Shown: in pieces, positions 58,393 to 64,000 of the stretch
How positions within the stretch are numbered: position 1 is the first letter of the stretch
Layout of the letters: the number at the start of each line of letters is the position of its first letter
Assembly: GCF_019285775.1 (NCBI RefSeq)
Contig: NZ_CP079105.1
Span: forward strand, 2,542,001-2,606,000
Source: Skermania piniformis
GTDB lineage: Bacteria; Actinomycetota; Actinomycetes; Mycobacteriales; Mycobacteriaceae
Direction: 5' to 3'
DNA: 64,000 nt
Made by a program: the position numbers and the translations under genes
The notes under the pieces: model-generated
The model's input: the letters and a program-made list of their open reading frames with translations, nothing else
Database searches by the model: none
Told to the model about the DNA's origin: nothing

Positions 58393-61172
58393 CACTTCCC
58401 CCACAAGTCGAGCGGCCGTTCGGTCACCGCGGTCGGCGCGGCCCGGGCGATGTCGTTCCAGGCCGCACCGAGCTGGTTGAAGTCGACGGCGAGCTTGGCT
58501 CGCTTGCCACCCTCGGCCACGTGGAACAGCAGCGTGGCCAGCTCCTTGCAGAGGTCGCGATCGATCGTCGCCGGCACCTGCCCGAGCAAGGCCGCAGCGG
58601 CCGGGATGCCACCACCAGTCATCTGCTTGGTCAGGTGCATGACCACCTCCCACTCGCTGATCGACAGGTCCGTGGCGGGGTCGTAGTCGTCCGGCATGTC
58701 GCGGTAGGCGATCAGCCCGACCTCGCCCCGGCTCTTGGTGAGAATGCCGGCCCGTTCCAGGTGGTCGAGCGACGCGTTGCGCGCCCGCGCGAGCACGTCG
58801 GCGGCGCCGTAGTCGCCGCGCTCGAAGCCGTGCTGACGAAACCAGGCGATCGCGAACCGGGTGTCGGCATCGAACTCGCTCTCCTGGTCGGCGAGCACCT
58901 CGTCCAGGATCTCGTTGATCCGTTGCAGCGCGGTGCGGACCGGCATCGGGGTGCCGTCGTCCTCCAGCACAGCGCGGTAGCGGGAGAACACGGCCATGCC
59001 CGGACCGATCGCGGCCTGCGGCAGATCCACCGGGGCGATCGCGCCCTGCAGCAGCTCCCGCAGCGCCTCGGGCAGTTCCGCTTTGAGCGCCGCGATGAAC
59101 CCGCGCCGGTCGGTGCGTGGGGCGTCGGCCGGGCGCGGGCGAAGAGCGAGGACGATCGAGGAGGCGAGCGCGTTGGTGCCCTGGGACAGCATCCGGTTGC
59201 TCAGCTCGCTGCGCATCGGCCAGGTCGCGGTGATCGCCCAACCCGACTGAATCATGCCCTCCAACAATGTTTCCCAGCCGGTCGAGTGCTGGCCGCCGAG
59301 CGCCGACTCCTTCTGTTTGAAGGCGTAGTAGACGGTGATCGGGAAGTCGTCGAGCGCCGATTCCCGCGCCCGGCGGAACACTTCCCGGAAGCCGTTCTCG
59401 AAGAACTCGTGCGCACCCTGCTTACCGCCGTGCCGGTAGGGATTGGCCACCAGCTCGTCGGCTTTCGGCACCAGCATGGTGCCGAGGATGCTCGGGTGGA
59501 TCGGCTGTAGTGATCGCCGAAGCCACACGTAGAAGAAGTCGGACAGGTCGGAGTAGCCGATGTTGTCGTAGTACGGCGGGTCGGTGGAAATCACCATGGT
59601 GCCCGCAGGCCGATCACGAGCCGATGCCTGCGATGCCGAACCCGGCTGGCGCGGAAGAACGCTATCGAGGACCTTAGCGATTCCGCCGATGCTGGTGACG
59701 AATCCTCCTGCGCTACGACCGGACAGCGGCATGGTCTCCGCGTAATCCCAGGCCATCGGAATCGCCTGCCTCGCAAACAAGGCGATCGCCTGGTCCATCG
59801 TGGACTTCCACCGAGCGATCGAATTGTTCATGTCGGCAACCTTGCTCACAGCCAGGCCCAGATAGGTCGCCACCGCATCCGCGTAAGCGGCAGCGCCCAG
59901 CCCGCCGTCGTCCAGCCGCGCGCCTTCGAGCATCCCGGCCGCGAGCGCATCGCGGAGCACCAACTCCCGGGCCTCGCCGACGAGGTCGCTGAGCGTAGTG
60001 AGGGCGGTGAGCTGGCGGGGGGTGAAAAGTTTGGACCAGGTCGTTATCCCATAGTTCGGTGTTTTGAAGTCACGGGGATTGTGTGGCAGCTCCCCATTCG
60101 GAACACTCGTCGGCCGCGCCACCTCCGCTGCCAGCTCGTGCTCCGCGCTCGGCGGCAAATAGATCCGCGTGCGCGCCCCTTCCGCCACCGTCGCCATCAG
60201 CTGCGACCCCATCCGCCCAGCACGCCCCTCGGCCCGGATGTACTCCAGCGGCACCGCCGCACCACACCCGACGCACCGCGCCCCGGTCCGCCCGACGGTG
60301 CCGTCGTTCTCACCACTGGGCGCCCCGGCCAGTCCATGACCGATGCCGAACTGGACCTTGCCGTCGACCACCGTCGGGACGACGTAGGCCTCCTTGTCCT
60401 TCTTCTTCCCCAGCCACCATGAGCGGACCAGCGGCATGGCGATGCCGCAGCGGGGGTTGGGACAAGTGACGGTCCGGGCCCAGATCCACGCGATCACGGT
60501 CGCCTGCGTGCCGTCCGGCAGCGTCGCCTTCGGGTAGAGGTGCCCGATGCGCTGCTCCGCTTCGTCGCGCATCCACCGGCCATACCGGCGCACGTCCTCG
60601 GCCAACCCGGTCGCCTTCGGCCAGCTGGTGATCTGCTCGTCGGCGGCGCCGGGGAACACCGGCCGGCACCCGGCGAACGTGGGCGGGATCTCGATCAACG
60701 CCTTGTTGATCAGCACCGCCACCGGGTTGAGATCCGAGGCGTGCGCTTCGAGCCCGAGCCGCTGTGCCTCCAGCGGAATGCTGCCACCGCCGGCGAACGG
60801 ATCCAAGATCGGCGGCGGATTGCCGCCGGTCGACGCCAAGATCTCCGCATGCGCCTCGCGCAGCAGCTCTTCGTCGCCGGCGTTCTCCCAGACGACGAGC
60901 CGTTCGATCAGCGCGTGCAATCGCTTGCGTTCGAGAATCACGTCTTCTTGGGTCGGGAACCGGTCGGGATGCCCGGAGGGATCGTCGACCAGCTGTGCGA
61001 ACAGCACGGCTCGTGCCGCTGCCAACGGCCGTCGCGCCCACCACAGGTGCAGCGTCGACGGGTGCCCGTGCCGGATCGACTTCTCCCGGGCCGACTCCGC
61101 ATTGATCGCCTCCAGCGGGATCGACACTTCGATCAGCTTGCGCCGAACAACGTGTTGTGCAGGCCGGGCCAT
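58392..61172 (-). CDS. DUF1156 DNA methylase of the defence module
   Basis: A 926-residue methyltransferase. It begins with the DUF1156 signature (RRKLIEVSIPLEAINAESAREKSIRHGHPSTLHLWWARRPL). The SAM motif I is DPFAGGGSIPLEA (~124-136), and the catalytic DPPYYDNIGYSDLSDFFYVW (~531-550) suits N6-adenine or N4-cytosine methylation. Two Cys pairs (CPNPRC ~237-242 and CVGC ~300-303) suggest a zinc ribbon. It stops in TGATG with the HEPN-DUF499 gene. A TATGGT -10 and a palindrome precede it, so it may have its own promoter, separate from the helicase. Confidence 0.9.
61147..61158. promoter_or_regulatory. Near-palindrome inside the methylase 5' end
   Basis: ACAACGTGTTGT differs by one base from the perfect palindrome ACAACGCGTTGT, which lies 68 bp upstream (61215-61226). 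The two copies flank the methylase start codon, suggesting a pair of sites for one regulator. Confidence 0.35.
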
Positions 61173-61207
61173 CAGATATCCGTTTCGAGTCGGCAGCAGA
61201 ACAGGCG

Positions 61208-61226
61208 ACCATACACAACGCGTTGT
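61208..61226 (-). promoter_or_regulatory. Methylase promoter: TATGGT -10 abutting a perfect palindrome
   Basis: On the minus strand TATGGT (61208-61213) fits TANNNT. Directly upstream is the perfect 12-bp palindrome ACAACGCGTTGT (61215-61226), in the spacer/-35 region. About 36 bp remain to the methylase ATG. A regulator binding here would control methylase and ATPase together. Confidence 0.5.
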
Positions 61227-61269
61227 TCGTCAGAGCAGCGTGGGCACCGCAAGGCATGATCAAAGAACC

Positions 61270-61291
61270 TGTCGGTGGGTAGATGTATCGT
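61270..61291 (+). promoter_or_regulatory. PafBC-type (RecA-independent DNA-damage) promoter of the second DUF222-HNH gene
   Basis: TGTCGGTG (61270-61277), 8 nt, then TATCGT (61286-61291) fits TGTCRGTG-N8-TANNNT exactly. Seven nt follow to the ATG at 61299, so a leaderless transcript is expected. The AACCTGTCGGTGGG core (61266-61279) is identical to the one at 25804-25817. Confidence 0.85.
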
Positions 61292-61298
61292 CGAAAAT

Positions 61299-62615
61299 AT
61301 GTTCGAAGCAATGGTTCGGGAGCTGCGAGATCAGGTGCCAGATCCGGCCGGGCTGGCCGACGTCGCCTTGATCGATCTCGCGGCCGAGCTGCATCGGCTG
61401 GAGGCGGTCGTCGCCGAGCGCACCCTCGCGGTGGCAACCATGCTGTACGAACGCCGCGCCATCGAGCTGTCCGCCGAGATGATGCTGACCTCGGACGCGC
61501 ACGACCGGGCTGAAGCCGAGATCGGGGCCGCACTGACGATCGGGCGCGGCGGAGCGAACCGGCTGCTCGCGCTGGGTCTGGACCTGGCCTACCGGTTACC
61601 CGCCACTCGGGCGGCACTGGCCGCCGGGGAGATCGACGTCTACCGGGCTCGGCTGATCTCCACCGGCACCGCGAATGTGGCCGACGAATTCATCGGTCCG
61701 GTCGAGGCCGCGGCAGTTGCGAAAGCCACCGGTGCCGACGGTCGAGGCCCGGTGACCGGCGCGCGGTTGCGGCACTTCATCGACCGCACGATTGCCGTCC
61801 TCGATCCCGACGGGGTCCGTGAACGCTGCCGTCGGGCCAAAGAGGACCGCGGAATCCATATCGACCCAAGCATCGACGGGATGAGCGACGTCACCGGAAC
61901 CCTACCCGCCGAAGACGGCCGCACCCTGGATGCCCGGCTGTCCGAACTGGCCATGACGGTGTGCCGGAATGATCCGCGCAGCTTCCCGGCCCGGCGCGCC
62001 GACGCGTTGGTCGCGCTGTGCCACGGCCAGGACCTCCTGGCGTGCCGGTGCGGGCGCGACACCTGCGCGCAACGGACCGGAACCCGGCAGCTCGCGCGAA
62101 AGCCGTTGATCCACGTGATCGTCACCGATACCACCCTTTCGGGCACAAGTGAGGCTCCTGGTTACCTCGACGGCTTCGGGGTGATCGACGCCGACACCTG
62201 CCGGGAACTCGCCGCCCGGGGCGTGATCCGGCCGTTGGGTCCGGACCCGACCGCCCGCCCCGACCGGTACCGTCCCTCGGCCGATCTCGCCGACAGCGTG
62301 CGCGCTACCCACGGCAGTTGTCGTTGGCCGCACTGTGATGCTGCCGCGTGGGACTGCGACATCGACCACACGACACCGTTCGATCATGCTGCCCCCGACC
62401 GGGGCGGACCGACCGTCGGAAGCAATCTCGGCCCGTACTGCCGAACCCATCATCTACTCAAAACCCATGGTGGATGGCATGATTCGCAGCATCACGATGG
62501 CAGCATCACCCTGACTGCGCCCACCGGCCACAGCTACCGCAGCTACCCCGGCGGCGGGGTCGCGCTCCTCGGTCGAACCGATCCCCGGTCCGGCAACGAC
62601 CCGCCACCGTTCTGA
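61299..62615 (+). CDS. DUF222 / HNH endonuclease protein (13E12 repeat family), copy 2
   Basis: A 438-residue protein with a DUF222 region (~1-300) and a C-terminal HNH domain: SCRWPHCDAAAWDCDIDHTTPFDHAAPDRGGPTVGSNLGPYCRTHHLLK, all ligands present. An internal CRCGRDTC motif (~250) is absent from copy 1. It ends PPPF like copy 1, but the N-terminal halves differ strongly, so it is a diverged relative and not a recent duplicate. The ATG at 61299 fits the leaderless PafBC promoter; an upstream GTG (61275) lies inside that promoter and is rejected. It is on the opposite strand to the flanking helicase and methylase. Confidence 0.87.
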   Translation: MFEAMVRELRDQVPDPAGLADVALIDLAAELHRLEAVVAERTLAVATMLYERRAIELSAEMMLTSDAHDRAEAEIGAALTIGRGGANRLLALGLDLAYRLPATRAALAAGEIDVYRARLISTGTANVADEFIGPVEAAAVAKATGADGRGPVTGARLRHFIDRTIAVLDPDGVRERCRRAKEDRGIHIDPSIDGMSDVTGTLPAEDGRTLDARLSELAMTVCRNDPRSFPARRADALVALCHGQDLLACRCGRDTCAQRTGTRQLARKPLIHVIVTDTTLSGTSEAPGYLDGFGVIDADTCRELAARGVIRPLGPDPTARPDRYRPSADLADSVRATHGSCRWPHCDAAAWDCDIDHTTPFDHAAPDRGGPTVGSNLGPYCRTHHLLKTHGGWHDSQHHDGSITLTAPTGHSYRSYPGGGVALLGRTDPRSGNDPPPF

Positions 62616-62650
62616 TCCGGACTCGCCATGTCGGTCGAACACAAGTCGGT

Positions 62651-62700
62651 CTATCGGACAGCGATCCTGCCTGTCGGACAGCGGTTTCTGTCGGACAGCG
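62651..62700. repeat. Three copies of C(T/A)(G/A)TCGGACAGCG between convergent genes
   Basis: Copies lie at 62651-62663 (CTATCGGACAGCG), 62671-62683 and 62688-62700 (both CTGTCGGACAGCG), with start spacings of 20 and 17 bp. The two exact copies contain CTGTC-G-GACAG, inverted 5-bp arms around one base. They fill much of the 93-bp gap between the HNH gene and the DUF3883 helicase gene. They could form small hairpins that end both transcripts, or mark an insertion boundary. Confidence 0.6.
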
Positions 62701-62708
62701 AGTTCCGG

Positions 62709-64000
62709 TCAGAACGGAGCCTCGCCCCGTTCCCACATGTCGGCCCAGCGCAGCCGCGTGTCCTGCATCGGCAATCCACCGAGATCGAGCCGGCCGAACG
62801 CTTCCCGCACGTAGCGCAGCCGATCGTGATCCGGTCCGTCCGGACTCACCTCGACCAACGCGAGCCGGTGTCGCTCGCCGAGGTTCTTGCCGTGGATGAG
62901 TTCGCTGTAGGTGACCGTGACCGAGTCGGAACCGGCGATCCGGCCCTTGACCTCGAGATGGATGTCCGGGCCGTTCGATTGTCCGGACTCGATATCGAAT
63001 CCCTTGTTGTTATGCGGCATCTCGGTGGGTATGCGGCCCAGCCGGCGCTCGGCGGACAGCACCGCCCGTACTGCGCGCCGCTCGACTTCCTCCGTGGCCC
63101 GCACCTGCGCCGCGGGCGCCGGCCGGATCAGCCCGACCGGCAGAATCAGCGCCGCAGCGACCACCCGCGGAGGTTTCGCCGACAGCTGCATCTCCTGATC
63201 CAGGCGTGCCGTCCGCTCGATCAATCTCCGGTCCAGTTCGTCTGCGGTGGATTCCATTCGATCCGGACTCACCCGGACGCGCTGCGTCCGGCCCGCCGCG
63301 ATCTCGTCGCGGAGCCGGCCCGCCTCGCTGTACAGGTAGTTGATCTGTTGCAGCAGTCGCGCCCGGACGGCGGACTTCGTCCGCTCGAGGTGCGGTACCA
63401 GCTGAGCCCGTACCCGGGCCACGTGGTCCGGCTGGGCGTGCTGCACAGCCCAATCCACAGCCAACGCCTCGACCCCGGGAGCGAGCCATTCCGCGGCGGC
63501 GGCCCGCCGGCCGAGCTCGGCATGCTCGGCCGGCAGCGGATGAACGTCCAGGTAGGGCGCGACTCCGGCGTCGACGGCCGCGCCGTCCGGACGCAGCATG
63601 ACGTACGAGAACGCCTTGCTGACCGTCGTACCGGTGCCGTCGACGATCTCGGCGGTGAGCGCGACCAGCAGCGCAGGCCGGGTGCCGGCGTCGTTGTCGT
63701 CGAGCAGAATCGTCCCGGCGGTCAACGCCGCACCGTTGCGCTCCACGGTCGCGTCGAGAACGGCGTCCAGCAGCGCATGTCCCGGGGCGAGCAGCTCGGC
63801 CGGCCGCTCCCCCGCGCGCTCCCGCAGCGAGGGCTCGAACGTCACTCGCTCGTATCGATCGACCACCGGCCCGCTCGACCGAGCCGCACGTCGGCGGTTA
63901 CGGAGCAGCTCCGGAACGTAGGTCACCTCGTACCGGCCTCGCTCGCGCCGACTCATCCGTCCGCCCAGCTCGGCGAATGCAGTCAGAAAAAAGTTCTCGA
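62709..64000 (-). CDS. SNF2-type helicase C-terminus with DUF3883 domain (5' end beyond window)
   Basis: The frame stays open to the window edge, so about 430 residues of the C-terminus are seen. The first visible residues (FFLTAFAELGGRMSRRERGRYEVTYVPELLR) match the post-helicase region of DUF3883-containing SNF2 helicases. An ~250-residue helical region follows, then DUF3883 (NKGFDIESGQSNGPDIHLEVKGR ... VTYSELIHGKNLGERHRLALVEVS), an endonuclease-like fold with D/E-x-K. An ATG at 63956 is not taken as the start. It is the probable helicase of the Hma-like module, followed by the methylase and ATPase beyond the HNH gene. Confidence 0.8.
   Translation of the reverse strand, partial: ENFFLTAFAELGGRMSRRERGRYEVTYVPELLRNRRRAARSSGPVVDRYERVTFEPSLRERAGERPAELLAPGHALLDAVLDATVERNGAALTAGTILLDDNDAGTRPALLVALTAEIVDGTGTTVSKAFSYVMLRPDGAAVDAGVAPYLDVHPLPAEHAELGRRAAAAEWLAPGVEALAVDWAVQHAQPDHVARVRAQLVPHLERTKSAVRARLLQQINYLYSEAGRLRDEIAAGRTQRVRVSPDRMESTADELDRRLIERTARLDQEMQLSAKPPRVVAAALILPVGLIRPAPAAQVRATEEVERRAVRAVLSAERRLGRIPTEMPHNNKGFDIESGQSNGPDIHLEVKGRIAGSDSVTVTYSELIHGKNLGERHRLALVEVSPDGPDHDRLRYVREAFGRLDLGGLPMQDTRLRWADMWERGEAPF

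Noticed and set aside
58393-59241. Open frame extending the HEPN-DUF499 protein upstream
   Set aside because: It overlaps the conserved C-terminal part of the methylase. The TGATG junction gives a clear start.
62630-62650. Possible LexA/SOS box near TCGAAC-ACAA-GTCGGT
   Set aside because: Only the left half fits TCGAAC-N4-GTTCGA; the right half matches at about three of six bases, and it lies between gene ends and not at a promoter.

Overview
The window is a GC-rich (roughly two-thirds G+C by eye) actinobacterial chromosome segment. Gene content and order point to the Mycobacteriales (Nocardia/Rhodococcus/Gordonia-like). The core genes appear in nearly the order of the M. tuberculosis Rv2843-Rv2883 region: two small Ala-rich proteins, proS, a drug-efflux MFS, cysG, cobB, cobO, a Mg/Co-chelatase-like protein, mqo, an alpha/beta hydrolase, map, a penicillin-binding lipoprotein, GNAT, ispG, rip1, dxr, a DUF2631 protein, rlmN, cdsA, frr and pyrH. 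Many genes overlap by 1-4 bases (ATGA, GTGA, TGATG). Several show a TANNNT -10 hexamer 6-8 nt before the start codon, the usual sign of leaderless mRNA in this group. No rRNA, tRNA or CRISPR array was seen, and no gap between genes exceeds about 275 bp.

Layout: 0-0.7 kb, two coupled small genes, the first cut by the window edge. 0.7-4.3 kb, an acyl-CoA dehydrogenase and proS. 4.4-8.9 kb, a 1516-residue SF1 helicase with a C-terminal DUF559/Vsr-like nuclease. 9.2-12.5 kb, yaaA, a TrpB2-type tryptophan synthase beta chain and an unrecognised protein. 12.5-19.3 kb, MFS efflux and a siroheme/cobalamin block. 19.3-25.8 kb, mqo, three alpha/beta-hydrolase-fold proteins and a DUF35-thiolase pair. 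25.8-27.3 kb, a DUF222-HNH (13E12-type) gene. 27.4-32 kb, a homogentisate-dioxygenase-like catabolic operon with an IclR regulator. 32-37 kb, cobQ-map, PAP2 phosphatase and acyl-CoA synthetase. 37-38 kb, an Mrr-like protein. 38-45.6 kb, cell-envelope and isoprenoid genes. 45.6-49.5 kb, a FIST plus GGDEF-EAL pair. 49.6-51.4 kb, an acyl-CoA dehydrogenase divergent from a TetR gene. 51.5-54.9 kb, rlmN-cdsA-frr-pyrH. 55-64 kb, a defence island.

The 55-64 kb island is the most interesting part. On the minus strand it reads SNF2-type helicase with C-terminal DUF3883 (cut by the window end), then a DUF1156 DNA methylase, then a HEPN(Swt1)-DUF499 ATPase joined to the methylase by TGATG. This matches the predicted helicase-methylase-ATPase (Hma) defence architecture. 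A second DUF222-HNH gene lies between helicase and methylase on the opposite strand. Both DUF222-HNH genes in the window (25.8 and 61.3 kb) carry the same upstream element at the same distance from the start. It fits the mycobacterial RecA-independent DNA-damage promoter (TGTCRGTG-N8-TANNNT, the PafBC regulon): exactly at 61.3 kb, with one mismatch at 25.8 kb.

Other sequence-level signals are a 14/15-bp tandem repeat that copies the cobO stop-codon region five times before cobB, a perfect 12+12 bp operator between the acyl-CoA dehydrogenase and its divergent TetR gene, a 20-bp near-palindrome covering the -10 of the MFS gene, and paired palindromes upstream of hmgA. All functional assignments come from reading translated motifs; no database search was run.
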